Counted from the stretch's first letter, positions 13,701 to 27,833 are shown. The stretch is 64,000 bases of DNA from Baylisascaris procyonis (GCA_037389465.1 JAZARR010000204.1:1445001-1509000), one strand, 5' to 3'. Notes: generated by a model not told the origin, from the letters alone. A program made the numbers and translations.

Positions 13701-16700
13701 CTTTGAAATATTTCTGACTTCTTCTTTCGAAGCCAACAGATGAACATGAAAGGGTATAAGGAATCAATCGTTTATAAACTACAATGATCAAACTTTACAG
13801 CAGTAGATTCAATGGCTCTCGAATTGAAACAAGCAGACAGACACCACAATCTGCTTTTGCAAAGTGAATTTCGAAAAGGATATAAAAAATCACTGCAGCA
13901 TTCCCGATGAAATTTGTGACTGATTACGCCCTAAATGTGGATGTGATTTTCCCCAAGTTGCTGTCCTAATTGAAAATCAGCATTAACATCGCAAATAAAT
14001 CCTTAGTTCGTCCTGAGGAATTGTTCAAAGCGAAATTTAAAGCTCCTAATTGGTACAGTTTGCTTAGAAGATTCGTTCCACAATTCTACCTTGAAACTAA
14101 AGTCCAACTTCAGCTTGTTCTTTTTCGATGATTTCCTCGGATTGCTTCCCAGATTGTATTTCATGAGGCTGCGGTACAAGAAAAAATTGCTTTCCAAATA
14201 AAGAGTAAACATTAATAACATTTACGTTCTACAAAAAGGAGATATAAATGAGAGGCGTTTGCATAGCTCATTTCATGAATGATCACTGAGCATCTTAACC
14301 CTACGAAGAAAAATAATTAAGAATTACGGTCTTTGATTATGAGTGATTTAATTTATGTACTTGTAAGCAACGACAATTTTTAAAAAAAAAGAGCTGGTTC
14401 TATGTGGCGAATTGAAATACGGCAACTTGCGTCCAGTTCCATTTCTTTGCGTCAACAAAGAATTATATGTGGCGACGATTTGAAGCTAATACGTTTTTGA
14501 ATTAATATATGAATCAATGCGAATACTAGTGGGAGGTTTTTTTTTTGGGTGCGAGTCAATAATTTACTTTATTGGATCACCATGAAGCTCACTGGTTTCT
14601 TATTGGCTGTTATTTTCTATATCGGCGAAGCTTGTGCGTTTAATCAAGTTTCAACCGAATGGTCATTCAGTTAGTAATCCGGCTAGTAGCCAAATTTGTT
14701 CGTTTAGCAATAATCGAACGAAACGCATCTAACTTCCTTGTCCTCCGACTGGCTAAATCAAATAATTGCGTTTTCTATGTCGATAGAGGCCAGTCGATAA
14801 ACTTGGGCCTCTAGGAAAATTCATTCAACGATTTAACTTGATCATTGCTTATCCATCGTCTATTTGGTAGTGCCGAACGAGCAGGCGTCAGAAACAACTC
14901 GATGAATCAGCTAAAGAGTTAGTTCGTTTTGTTAGCAATCGACATTTTCGGCGCATCTATCGCTTCTACGATAGAAAAGCAAATTAACGATCTCATTTGC
15001 GTATTTTCAGTTTTCTTCCTCAACTCTCCATTCTTTTATATCCCTTCTCCTAGCATATGGGGTTTGATTGCCTAGGGATTCAAAAAAAATTTCAAAACAC
15101 GAGATATTTTCTATATGCTGCATTATTTTACTCTAAATAATCACATTGGCTATCTATCTGATTAGAAATCAGTGAAATCGATTCCGATTTTTGCCAAAAA
15201 TTCATTTACAATAAATAACAAGAAAAACTGAACTCATTTCAAGAAATAAATTAATTAGCTAGGGATTTACTGATATAATAAATGGATGAATTAGTGAGAA
15301 ACCTTCATTTACATGAAATTTACATGAAAACCTTCATCGGATACGAATAAAAACGGAAACTTGATTGAAATATCTGCGAAAAAAAAATTCGTGAAACAGA
15401 TGAATTATTTATTCTCAGTGTACGATTTCATTCTTCATCAAATTTTTTTCGATGAAGGACAAGTTGCTTTTTCATTCAAGTCCCTTAGTGCAGTGGAATA
15501 GCTTTTCCACTATCAATCATAACCTCAACGATTCGATTCCCAAAGGATATTACTGGCTAGGAAGCGATAAGATGGCTACGAAGAAGATCAAGCGGTTTTT
15601 ATGCGATTGACGCATGTATTCATTGTCACTAGTCACTATAGTATCTTCGAGCATTTCCACTCAGCATCTTTGAAATATGCCTGAAAAACAAAGGAAAATA
15701 TGAAAACAATCCTCCTAATTTCATTTATTTTCAGCGATCCAGGATTAACAATATCGTTTTATTGTCCTTTTTTCAGGGAAAATGAACATCAAGTCGAATT
15801 CAATAATGAATTCAGTGCTGAATCAAATTTTGGTGATTTCATTCACTTACAGCATCATGAGAATCGTTCTGATTTCTTAACATAGTATCATTGAGGGAAT
15901 TTCATTTTGTGTATATTTTACTCTCAAACATATGAATTTAAACAACCTCTAATTTTTAGTTGTTTAGTTTTTATGAGCAACTCGGTTGTTCTCCTTAATG
16001 AGTGATAGAATGAAATGCAATAGCACTAAATAATCAGTGAGTATTTCATTGCTTAGATTTGATGCTCCTCAAGTATTACGAGATATTTTTTTAGATAACT
16101 GCACAAAATTAACCCAATAACAGTGAGGTGATCGATGAACAAAAGAATAAGCTGATCGTTTCAGAGCTAATCGATAGAGTTTTCAAATTTCCACTTTCAT
16201 TTATGAAATTAGATATATCCTTCTATGTTATGAACATAATTATACGATTGTTCGAGAAAAAAATGAAGAAAAATTATGTTTCAAACCTGGAAAGTTTTAG
16301 TAAATCAGAAATCAAAAGATTTCAACGATGAAAAATTTCATCAAAAATTCCCCGAGGCCATTAAAACAAGAAACAATTTATTCGAATATTTATTGATTTA
16401 TGAAATATTTTCGATATACCGAATTAAAATCTTCTTTCCTATTTTCATTATTTATAACAAATTTTTACGAATCTAATTCGTATTTAGCTAGAACGCATAT
16501 TTAGCCAATGATCTTCTTAAAGAAGGCATATATTGGTTCGAGTGCGAAATGCGTGTCGAATTGATTGGCCAAAAGCCAATAGAGACTCATTGTTGAAGCA
16601 GTTTCGCGTAATTTGGCGAATAGAAAATTCAATTCTACTGCAGTACTGAATGAACATTTCAGCTAAATGTGATACTAACGGCACACAACCAATTATGTTA

Positions 16701-19700
16701 ATTTACGAAACGCATACATTCATAGTGAATGAATACTAAAACCACTTCGGCTTTGAAGATATTCGTGAGAGGAAAATACCGATTTCAAATCAATATTCCG
16801 ATTCCATAAGAATATTTTCCTACTCGAAACAAGCAAATCGTCATCGGTGGAGAAAAACTATAAAACACTTCTAAACTGAGATCACTAATATTATTTAATA
16901 AAGGTCGCTCATGAGTATCTATCGTTTACTCTATAATAGCAATATGCCATAAACGTATACGATTACGTAAAAAAAAAAAAGATAAATTAATTTTTAAAGC
17001 CAAAAGTCTAGGTAAAAATTAGGTGAATAAGCCAGAAACATGGGTTTGTTTTTAAGCCTTAAAGTGCGCACAGTAAAATCTATTAAAGAGCATTAAAATT
17101 AATACGGCATACGAATAAAATGGAAGTATTTAAGAAAAGCATTAGAATTCTTTGATGTAACTAAGGGAATTTATGTGGTATATCATTAAGCTTGAAGAGT
17201 TATCGAAAAAACGGTCTATAATCTTACTTTATAATGCAATCTTCAGCAATAATGCAGTTACTGAAGACAATAAAAACGGAAGAGTGAATGTTTTATGCGT
17301 CATCGGATATTACTCTTCTAAAATACAGGCAAACTGCCTCTAAACAACGCTTTGAGTACAACGATGACATATAATTTTTGAGGAATAACCCTTATCCCCT
17401 CCCAACTTGAGAATAGTGGAATCTCGATACTCGGGATTAGTATCACGTTTAAATCTGCTTTCCCCGTTGGTCAAAGCTCATCTCCGACGTCTCACTAATA
17501 TTCTACGTTCAAAAAGTCCCTAAAATCTAACGACGAAAGAAATGTTTCTGAATTTTATGGGTGAAATATGATGTTAGTTGTGTTATAAGAGCGTAAACAA
17601 TAGAGACAACTAAACGACTTCTGAATCGCTTACGCGATAATCCAAAAGAATTAACGAGAAGCCTTCAGGAGAACAAAAGGACGAAATAGCCCAACGTTAT
17701 TCGTAGCGATTGATTCTCTGAGCGACTAAAAAATTTTCCCATTGCCGTCTAAAAAATTCTGCATCTTTTACTTCTTGCAAATATAAATCTTTACTGAAAA
17801 ATCTGAAAAATTATAGTGCTGCTTGAATAAAAATAATTATTTGAGAAATGCGTGAGACGTTTGAGAATTAATTGGTCATAGGAGCGATTTTCGACTGGAA
17901 AATTGGATCTTTTTTCTTTCACTGTTCTATTCGAAATAAATGCTTCATTGAGACCAGCAGTTCGAGTTATATTTTCCATGAATACTTTCCTATAAGCATT
18001 TTTTTTTCAAAATTAATCAATTTTTAGTAAAAAGATGACCATTCAACAATAGATGATCACTTTTGAGAAAAAAAAAATTTCTGCAAGGCTTGTGTTGTAC
18101 TTGTGACAATGCACTATCAGCGATAACTAACTCATTTCGATTTCGGCGCGTAAGCGAACTTAAAAGCGGAAATTATTGTAGTCGGTTAACTGGATATAAA
18201 ACGAGCTAAGTTGTGCATTTAAGAGAATCAAGCAGAAAGCGTTTTCATATTCGTCTATATGTAATGTGTTATTACATAATCGTGGTGCACAGAACTTTTC
18301 AAACAGCAATAAACATTGTCGTTATGCGATCACATATAAAGCAGTGTTTCCGCTCGACTATGCAAACATATGCTTATCTTATGTTCTTTCGCCATTTCAT
18401 TCTTCCTCATATTTGTGTCTCGCTTACCTTCATGCGCTGTGAATTTAACAACCCATAAAGCATGAATTAGTTCCTCAAACGAACAACCGGTTGTCTCTAA
18501 CAAATCAAGGGTTAGTAAGTATAGGTAAGCATGCCTTAGCGCAATGGGCAGTCCTTCATCTGATGTGTAAGAAATGCTAGCATTATATAAGCGAACGTTG
18601 AAATAAGTTCATGTTCCATTTGAGGATTGCACAAAATAAATGCACAAAGCACTGACAAGGTAAAAAAAAAAGGGAAGTTTACGCTGAGATTCTGTTCACA
18701 ATATTCAGAGGTTTCAACTTGCGAACTCTAGAAGAAGTTCAACAGCAATTTAAGTATTAAACTTCTCACAACGTCATCGTTCACTTCACGAAATCGGAGT
18801 TGACTCCAATTTAAACAATTAACTGTTCAATTAATTCCTAGCATCTTTTTCCAACTGATATCTGCTATAATGTTCCATAGCAGCTTTCATGTTTTATGGA
18901 ATTCTCAAGTGAACAACAATGAAAATATATTCGTTTGAAAATTCCCATACTTCATTTCAAGATTGTAGACAAATGCAAAAACATATCAGATGAGCTAACG
19001 ATACATCCTTAGCGAAATTCATTTGCTTTATTGTTGGCTGCAAAATTGGCAATCGTTGAGTGAAAAAGAAAAAAAAAAAACATTTCTTGCAATTGCCTTA
19101 TCTCCTCTAAGAGCATTTAAGCATCGCATTTACGCATATGTTCACTTTTTTTTTTTTTTGAAAGTAGTTTTTCTTTGCAATTCGCAATGGTCAATCGACG
19201 AGAAGAAAGGAGCCACAAATTGTGATTAGATAGAATTATAACCGAGTAAGTGCCCTTTAAGGCGCCATTCTATGTAGACATAATAGCCGAATTGAATTGC
19301 TGAAAATTTTGTTACCATTGTATTAAACGTGCAATTCCGGTCGTTTATGTAACAATTGCCTTCCGTTGTAAACAAAACGAACTATGTAAATGCGTCATTC
19401 TTATTGTTGAACGCATTTTAGGCATAGCAGTCTCTCAGAGAAATTTTCATTTTTTTCGTTGATCAAAGATTGGTAAGTTTTCATGCATTGACTGCATGAT
19501 TCAGCTACTATTTATTGGAATGAGCGACGATTTCTTCTTAGTAAGACCTTAATATCAAATTTCAATGAGTAATCGTCGATGGGAAATGCTTAAAATTTTG
19601 AACATTTATTTCAACAATTTCACTTATTAAAATCCTTATTAAATTGCTCGTTATAAGTCAACGAATAAAATTTAGAGTGATGTTGATCTTTTAGAAGTTT

Positions 19701-20765
19701 GACATAGAAGTTGATCACGCATTTGTAGATGATGATGTTCGTGACTATTGCTTTCATGCATAGCTAGTTAGTAACATCATATATGCGAGTTGACTCCCAC
19801 ATATTCGCATAGCGGATTGCAAAACATAATGCAAATGACCAAACTATATAAAAAGGGCTATTAAGCGCTATTTGCAGGTGAAATTATTCAGAATCAATGA
19901 AAGCAATTAGTTCCTGCAGAAATATTGCATTTTTTTTTCTTAAGATTCCTAAAGCACACAAATGGTTAAACTTCACCAAATTTATGAAAGAGCTGACTGA
20001 GCCATAATCATTTACATCGACATAGAGGGCATTCCAAAGTTTTTAAAGGACACGTATAAATTATGGACCCGATGAAGCATGGAAACATTTTACGCTTTAA
20101 TGATGGTCGGCGTTTCATTCCATTGGCTGATCCGCTTACATTGCCAAGCGTTTTCACACATCAGCGTGTGGTGCGGTATTTTGGTGGCTGCGGGTTTGAA
20201 ATAACACTGATGAAGACATACAAGCACATGCATATAAAGCAGGCAAGCATGGTGCTAGATATTGCACTTTTATTTTAAAGCTGATTGAATAAACTATCTT
20301 GCATTCATAAAGAACCCTGATGGCTCTATTTAGTTGAGGCGTCCAAACGTTGAAAAGGCAGCGTCCATTTTGGAGCATGGTCATTTATCGATCCTCATTG
20401 TGTGGCGAACACTTCTGCTTCACTCAACTAATTTCGTTTCTTTGTACTCTTTGAATGCAAATTGAAAACTCTTTCGAAATTTTTGAAACTATTGCAACGA
20501 ATGCGAAAAAAATCCACAAAAATGACAAAATTGTTTGGTGCAATATTATCACTCTCCATATTTTATTTCACCGGCAGTTTAAGTTGCATACTAAAATTGA
20601 TCAGCTCACAAATGTTTTGATAAGGATTCATTGGGAAGTAAAAAATAGCACCAGTCATTTTCGTTTCCTGTCCTTCATCTGTAAACAAAAGCCTTCCAAA
20701 CACTTTCATCTTTTGCATGCTTAAAATGTACCCTGTGAGAGATTTCCAACGGAGGTTTGCAAACC

Positions 20766-20862
<97 letters not shown>

Positions 20863-23800
20863 GGGTGCCCTACATTGCAAAAGGGTTTTCTGCGTAGTCG
20901 ATGAGAGGAAAAAAGAATTTAAGATAAGAGACAAAATATTTTCGCGTTATCGCATTTTGCGATGAACGATAGAATTTGTTGTCGACCCTTTTTGAAAAAA
21001 CAATCAATAGTCCGATACTTATCAAAATCTCGACGTATAAAAGTACAAAATGGAAATTTGAGATTGTAATGTGCTAGGTAAACATCTTCTCATCTTTCTA
21101 TCATCCTTCATAGAAGTTTTTAATTTGTTCCTCCTTCCTTCCCTTTCTCCTTTCCTCCACCTTTTTCATCAACTAATAGAAATTATTTTTTTTGCAGTAA
21201 ATCGGAAGAAAGCAAACAAAAACAAAAAAAAAACAAGTAAATCGGAAGAAGGCTGTGTAGCTCAGCTGTGTAGCTTAGCGCTGATGTTTAGACTGAACAT
21301 GATAAGAGCACACTTGTGCAAAGAGCAAAGAATTTCACATTCGTTGACAAAACCAACATAGTCAAAAATTGTTTCTATAGGTCTAAATAACGCACGCAGA
21401 TGAACACTAAAGCAAATTAGCTGAAGCCTATGAAGAATAAAAAGAGGAACGGAAAAGATGAATGCAAAATTCTTCAACTTGAATTTATTGATGCGACAAT
21501 TTTCCACATCCATATTCCTTCTATCACTAAGTACTTCATCTTTAATAGTTTTTATAATAGAAATACTTTTATCATATTTCATCAAAAATTTCTCTAGATC
21601 TTTTCAGTGAAGTGATCTGTAGAATATCCCAACTAAGGTTTAATACGATCAAAAATCATAAAGTGCACTGCCAATGGTTATAGCTTTATTTGATTGAAAA
21701 CATCAACACGCTACACATAAAAGTGAATCAAACATTTGCATAAATGATCTCGATAGCAACTCAACCCATAATTTTTCGAAATTACCAAAGAATCGATGCG
21801 TACGAGTGTGTTTCGCACCGTCAAACCGGACTATATTATATTATAATGTAGTGTAACAAAGTCCATTTTGTGGAATGCAATTAAATACTTTATGGTTCAA
21901 CATTTTCGATGATCATGAAGTTTGCTGGCCATGATCATGAAATATACTCTGCATTTAATCGACGATGATCGTTCACTTCCTTGTAGTTTCAAATCTTTTT
22001 TTTTTGCTACAGATTGTGACGCTTGAAAGCATAGTGCAAATAGAACGGCGACTTAGAAGGTCGCTTAACAAAACGGCCACTTGATCGAATCTTGATCAAA
22101 TATTATTTCTATAGCGCTTTTGATAGTATTTGCATTAAATTTTCGCAACAATTTACAAAATAAACAATTGAGAGAAAATTCAAGTAAGAGTTGAGATGAG
22201 AAATTTAGATGTTTGCGCGGTGAATCGTGATTTTAATTACCGTTGATGCATCATCGATGCTTCACCACCTCCTACCTCCTACCATCATGATGAATAAGCA
22301 TTGAATTGTCGCCAAAGCTAATAGTGAAACAAAACACCATAAAACGGGGGGTTTTAAATTTGTTGCCGAATGGTGCCTTTCCGGTTGATGCCTCAGGATT
22401 GAGAGGGGGTTTAATCTAGAATAATGAATAAGGCATCGTGATCGGCTCGATTATTAAACAAAGTGGTGAATTTTAAGTGCTCTTTTAGAGATGATATCGG
22501 CTAATCCGAAAGCCACAGAGGTGAAAAAAAACTGATATAGTAATGAGGTCCATGTATCTACCGAGAAAGGTAATGCTTAAAAATGAAAATATTACTGAAG
22601 ATAATGGTTGACTCTTGACGACAACGCTAAGGATGAAATTTCTTTCACTCTTTTATCTCTCATATGGGCAAAAAAATCGCAGAAGTATGAAATTTGATAG
22701 CAGTTATCTTTTTGACACCCTTATCGTATAGAGAGCTTTCTTTAAAAACCCTTATAGATATAGGAGATTTATTTAGGGATGAAATGTTTGCGGATGGTGT
22801 TGAAGTTGATCTGCGTTGCAAGTTACCGGTTGCGAGTATGCAACTAGCACTTCGACAATGTCAACACGCATTAGCTGTTGCTCACTTCGCGGATTCACTG
22901 ATACGAAAGTGAACCCTTCAAGGATATTTTGGTTTTTCAAAAAAATTAAAAAAAAAATAAAAATTTCTCATAGAAGGATCTCAAATAAATAGAAATATTT
23001 TGCTTTCCGAACACAAACAGTATAGAAGTGTTATTTAATAAATGAGTGGACAATGCATTTTATTTTTCATGACATTCTTTGAATTAGAATACAAATAATA
23101 CTATAAAATCCTATTGATTTTCAACAATTAAAAAATTATTTGATGATTCCAGACGATGGACATAGCAATCAGATCAATTTCATGCGCATGCTAAAGGATG
23201 CAAATTTCTGAAAACAGAAAGTTCACTTTATTGTAAAATTATTACTTTTTTTTTAAAGTTCATGAATTACTTGACACGCATTCAGTTTCACTATAAATTT
23301 TGAAAATTGTGATGTTGATGTATGAATAAGAGGAGATTCATCGATGAGAGCCACTCGCATAGACGAATGAAAAAAAAAAATTTTTTTTTTTTTGATGCCT
23401 TGAGATAGTTTGTGCTCATTTTATGAGTTTCGACATACTAAACAAAGCAATTAGAAGCAAATGTTTTCTCGCATCGATACTTTTTGAGTCATACACGTTG
23501 GGTGAATTTGTAATTTCACATATTCTGATTGCTGTTCACTCATAGTTTTCGCAATTCTAATCAATCATTCTTTACATAAACTATCGGTTTTTATGAATGA
23601 TAAAGAAATAAATGTTTTGTAGATAAATGATCTATTGATCTATTGATATAAATGATAAATGATCTATTGATCTGTTTATCTATTTTATGATCTAGTTATC
23701 TATTTTTAAAAGCGAAAATAATCCGACGACTCAATGTACGTTCATTTTTTATGCACTTTTTATCTATTCCCGAATAAGTTTACGTATTAAAAAATTTCAG

Positions 23801-24641
23801 CTTTTCAAGCGTCATATTTTTGAGAAAAATTTCACTCATCTTAAGTTAAAAATCACACACAAAAGAAAACGAAATAATAATAATTCAAGCCTAATCAATT
23901 ATCTATTAGAAATAAGAAAGAAAATTCCAACGTCAACCATTTAAATCCGGAAAGAATCTGATAGGAATTACCAGTAAAAAAGATTATTTGCCATTGTATT
24001 AGTTATTCATTAAATAAAAATGTTATATGTATGTTGACAAATCGATGCAAATCCCGTCGACTGAAGCGGAAGCATTGTGCTAACAACAAAAAAAAACACA
24101 TGGCTGTGGATAATACGTGTTTCATTTTCACGCAAAAAAAAAAATGTTTTGTTTTAGTTGAATTTATATACAGTATTAATGGGAGTGCTTTTGATATGGG
24201 CACTGATATGCAAATGATATCAATGCGCACATGCATAGTATAGTTGTAATTTCTACTTGCACATATGCAGTCTTGAGCATTTGCTCAGTCTTATTATTTC
24301 TCGACTGTTTATGGCATTTAATGTTCAACAACGATATGCTTTTTATAAGCATTATTGATGGTAGCCGTGTTGCAATTAAATAAACGATTCATGAAGTTGA
24401 ACGTATGGGATTGTGATTCTTTAAAAATACATGAGCATATTATAAACCTTCCTGGATGCCAATAATTTTTTCCAGTGGAAGCAAAATTTAATAGCTGGAT
24501 CTTTCAACTGATTCGATGAATACATTGTTTTCCTACACCATAATCAATCGAGAACTGTAGAGAAACTTATAGAAGCACAATAAGCGTCCTGCATTTGCTG
24601 GTCAACAAAAATAAAGCAAATTCTGTAAGTGAATTGTTACC

Positions 24642-24681
<40 letters not shown>

Positions 24682-25251
24682 TCGTGCAATGGAAACAGAG
24701 TGAAATTATTTTGTTTGCCATGAACCGCATGAATCGTAGATGCCATTAAGCAATACATTAGCAGACATTTTTTTCCTAAAAAACGAGGCAATTATTGAAC
24801 AGTCTTGTTTCAGACTCGATTTCAGCTCTGCAATCCATTCTCTACGCACCTGTGAAAGCCCACATGTGAAGCGTCAGCTTTTATAATGCCATTCTCTATC
24901 GTTTCGTCAAGTTTTACTTTACGCTACGATCGCATTGCATAAAATTTACTTTAGCTAGATAAAGCAATCAAGCAGTCGAATACGGCAAATGTTGCGCGAA
25001 GCATTGCTTGATAAATGAACCTCTCATTCATTGGAACTTTCCCAATGTCCCATATGGTTTGTCAATATGAAACTATAAGCAAAAAGGACAAGATATGCGC
25101 AAAATTTAAAAGAAATAACCAAAAAGCATCAGAAAAATCCACGATTCTTCCAACCTTAAAAAGTTATTAGCTAATCTCGATGAAATTTCAAACTTCAATG
25201 ACTTACAGCAGGCGAAGCATTAGGTGTCGTGCCATTTTCGCTTGTCGACAT
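7744..25251 (-). CDS. Jupiter/HN1 (JPT)-like small protein, three exons
   Basis: Exons on the minus strand are 25251-25207, 9399-9234 and 7796-7744, giving 87 residues. The first starts [15 protein letters not shown] and ends in phase 0 at GCT/GTAAGT. The second enters at TTCTTAG/AGG, starts [15 protein letters not shown], carries KSSIF and [13 protein letters not shown], and leaves at CTTG/GTGTGT in phase 1. The third enters at TTTCAG/AG and encodes [17 protein letters not shown] and a stop. All junctions keep frame. The RRxGQ...RLFG...TP.K...KSSI pattern resembles Drosophila Jupiter, and a C-terminal RNP-G motif is typical of vertebrate HN1/JPT proteins. Those proteins are small, disordered and charged, and Jupiter binds microtubules; function here is inferred. 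If the second exon is not spliced to the third, it ends at its own TAA (9226). The 15.8 kb first intron is long for this window and could hide another exon. Confidence 0.6.
14582..15885 (+). CDS. Candidate secreted small protein, one or two exons
   Basis: Two readings are possible. (a) A start at 14582 in a good context (CACCATGA) encodes a typical signal peptide, [20 protein letters not shown] donor at GC/GTTTAA (exon end 14637, phase 2) could join an exon at 15777 after CTTTTTTCAG, giving a mature acidic, His/Asn-rich tail beginning [16 protein letters not shown] and ending at TAG 15885. The total would be about 54 residues with signal cleavage near the junction. (b) The 15700-15885 frame alone has its own hydrophobic start, [11 protein letters not shown], and makes 61 residues. 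There is no family match and no disulphide pattern. It lies antisense in the intron of the Jupiter-like gene. Hypothetical. Confidence 0.22.
20768..20857. repeat. (TA)n microsatellite
   Basis: About 90 bases of uninterrupted alternating AT, the longest in the window. Confidence 0.95.
22715..22912 (+). other. Candidate terminal exon, unknown protein
   Basis: An open frame follows a plausible acceptor (CTTATCGTATAG/AGAG). Its composition is unlike the surrounding AT-rich DNA: after an AT-rich start it encodes [14 protein letters not shown], then [20 protein letters not shown], and ends at TGA 22912. The amphipathic leucine/alanine/glutamine-rich part looks like a real helix. I do not recognise the protein and found no upstream partner exon. 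It is antisense to the Jupiter-like gene, inside its first intron. Confidence 0.25.
23630..23708. repeat. Degenerate GATCTATT/GTTATCTATT simple repeat
   Basis: A short array of imperfect copies of GATCTATTGAT and TTATCTATTTT, spacing about 10-12 bases. Confidence 0.6.
24643..24678. repeat. (TA)n microsatellite
   Basis: About 36 bases of alternating AT. Confidence 0.93.
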
Positions 25252-25380
25252 AGTCCGTGGTGAATTTAAGGCCAAACTAAGCAGAGATAGGATCGATGGT
25301 TCATGTGCGGACTAGCGAACCCTTTTCACCCGCTTGTGGGCGGAACCACTCTTCTATGGGGCGGGACTATTGCTTGCTCC
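25252..25380 (-). promoter_or_regulatory. Putative GC-box promoter of the Jupiter-like gene
   Basis: Just upstream of the start codon at 25251 the sequence becomes GC-richer. It contains two Sp1-type GC boxes, GTGGGCGGAAC near 25335 and TGGGGCGGGAC near 25357, on the plus strand and so CCGCCC on the coding strand. They lie about 85-115 bases from the ATG. There is no TATA box at a usual distance. This supports 25251 as the true 5' exon. Confidence 0.4.
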
Positions 25381-27833
25381 CAGATGACCTATATTGAAAT
25401 ATTACGGATGTGAAGCATGCTTCCTCTATCATCGCAAACCCTTCTTCTCCACCATATTCCATAATCTCTTTCTAATTCCTCTCGCAATTATCTCTCTATT
25501 TACTCTTTTCTACCTATCCTAGATTTGTAATACAGATAGCATCTGAAAGGTCGACAACAATTTTGCTCAAGCGCATTTTGGCTTAGTAGATACAAAAAAT
25601 TGATAAATCAAAAAGAAATGTCAATGAACTTGTCATGATAAATCTTTTTTTTACAGCTTCGCCATTGAGACTAATGAATTCGGAAAAATTTCGTAAAGAA
25701 AAAAATTTCAGCTGAAATATTTTACGTAAATTTCACTGCAAACTTTTCATTTCGAATTTTTTTCTTCAAAAATTTTCTCTCAATTCTCATTCATAGCGTC
25801 GCAATTCTAATTTCTTTAAAAATCACTCATCTCATTCATTCAGTTACATTTGAATCTATCGTTTCTTTCGTCGCTCTCATTTCCCTGTAGATTGTTTCTC
25901 GTCGACCATATTTGCAATCCTCTTCTATGAAACGAACAAAACGTCATTGTTTGAAAAAAAATTGTTTACTTATTTAAAAATGCATAGCAATAAAAATGCA
26001 TAAAAATGCATAAAAATGCAATGCTACAGCAACATTTCTAGAATGTACATTGCAGAAAAAGTTTGAAAGTTTGCATAATTTACTCATATAGTCATGTAAA
26101 ATTAATTTCCGCTAAGAAATATTTCACGTTCGATAACGCATAGATAGAAAAAAAGACTGTAAATTCTATTAATCACAGCATATGCATTTTTCCGTTTTTT
26201 TTTGATGCATTACAAAAAGATAGAAAATATGCACTACAACGAACTTGTTCGACCGACAGTCTATGATAATATATTTTTCACCCCAAAATCCAAAGAATCC
26301 GTATGAATGGACTACTCAGAGTCTTGTTCCTGAAACTACTCTATCATGCTTTTCGTCTTCAGTTTTCCGTATTTTTCATACCGAATTCATCGATTCAATT
26401 CGGCGATTGATGCAAATCTAACACGAGTGACGGTTCGACTACAGAATCGTTTCCGCATCATTGCTGATTTCCCTAAGGATTGTAATGATGGAATTTCAAA
26501 AAATTTTTGAGAATCCACAGATTTTCAATGCAATTCCCCATTGACAACATTTGATCGCCACTATGTCAAAGCGCTTATGTTTCGCAAGAGAAATTAAATT
26601 TTTGATGTCGTTGAAAGGATAGATATATTTATCGATAAGATAATTGTGCACATTAGATTAATCCGCTAAATACATATACAATTTGCCCAATTCTATTTAT
26701 TATTTGAATTTTTTTCCATTATAATAAACTAAACGAATCGTACAATACATCACAAATATCACTTCTAATATGTTAATGCGAAATTTCTATATCTTTAATA
26801 ATTAATGTTATCCAAACAAATTAAACGTCCAAATCAATTAAAGCAGCCCTCAAATTCAAAAATGAAATCATCCAAATATATAGTAGACATACGTAGAAAC
26901 AGAGGAGGATAGGTAGAAGGATAAAAAAAAGTAGGTGAAGAAAATAATGCCAATGCCATATATTCATCGGTTAGAAACTTATGAGAGAACGCTAAAATTG
27001 TAGAAAAAAAAAAGAAGGAAGGAATGAATGTGCGCAAAAAAAGAAAATGCAAGAAACGGAAATATTTTATTCATGTAGCATACTCAGTTTCGTTTTTTTT
27101 TCTTTCCGAAGGTATCATTGTATCAATGAAATGTTCGATAGAAATAAAGCAAAAATGACTCATAAATATGCAAAACATCACAACTTTCCCATAACGCATT
27201 AATATATGGTATCACCAACTATAAACAACACTTTTACATACAAACATTGCGTGGGAAAAAAATACACAACAACGCCCATTTATCGCTATAGTATTCTTCG
27301 TAAGAAAAATATATTCATGGGAAAATAGTTTATAAAAACGATAATAAAGAAATGACAGAAAAGATGATTGTATATTATGTAAATTTCAGCGGGGAATTGA
27401 TGAAAAATTCATTTACACTCTTCTTCAATGAGAAAAAAAAAATTTCCCAAAGGATTTGAGAGATTTTTAAAAACTTTTTAAGAAAAATTTCCACCTTAAA
27501 TATTTGAAAAAAATTGTTCCGACTGCATTATTGCAGAGTTTTACTGATATTTTCTTAGAGCATGAAAAGTTGAAGAATTTTTTTACTATAGTATCGTATA
27601 ATTCTAATAATTATTGTAAGAATAAAATAAATAAGAATCAAAGCTTATCTTTCGAATAGTTCTGATAACAAGGAGATGTGGATGAAAAATATCAAAAATG
27701 AGATGACGAGGAAGCGGAAGAATGGAGGGAGCAAGATAGAATAATTGAAAGGAAATTTTGAAGAGAATAGATTCGTATCATTAAAAAAAAAATAAAAATA
27801 AAAATAAGCGAACGATATTCACTGAGGATGAAC
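25381..27833. other. Intergenic region between two minus-strand genes
   Basis: AT-rich with many homopolymer runs. It contains three near-copies of AAAAATGCAT at about 25989-26021. No coding exon was recognised. The 3' UTR of the thrombospondin-like gene must end here; no strong AATAAA lies in the first few hundred bases past its stop. Confidence 0.5.

Larger units (their letters stand above)
9400..25206 (-). other. 15.8 kb first intron of the Jupiter-like gene
   Basis: No extra in-phase exon was recognised. The intron contains (TA)n tracts at 20768 and 24643, a GC-richer patch at 11640-12230 with CAGCTG E-box sequences near 11698 and 11731, and plus-strand exon-like or small-ORF signals at 14582-15885 and 22715-22912. 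The GC-richer patch could be an enhancer or an alternative first exon, but nothing in the sequence decides this. Confidence 0.45.

Noticed and set aside
20063..20278. 71-codon plus-strand frame starting [12 protein letters not shown]
   Set aside because: Composition is moderately coding-like, but there is no splice signal, start context or family resemblance to support it.
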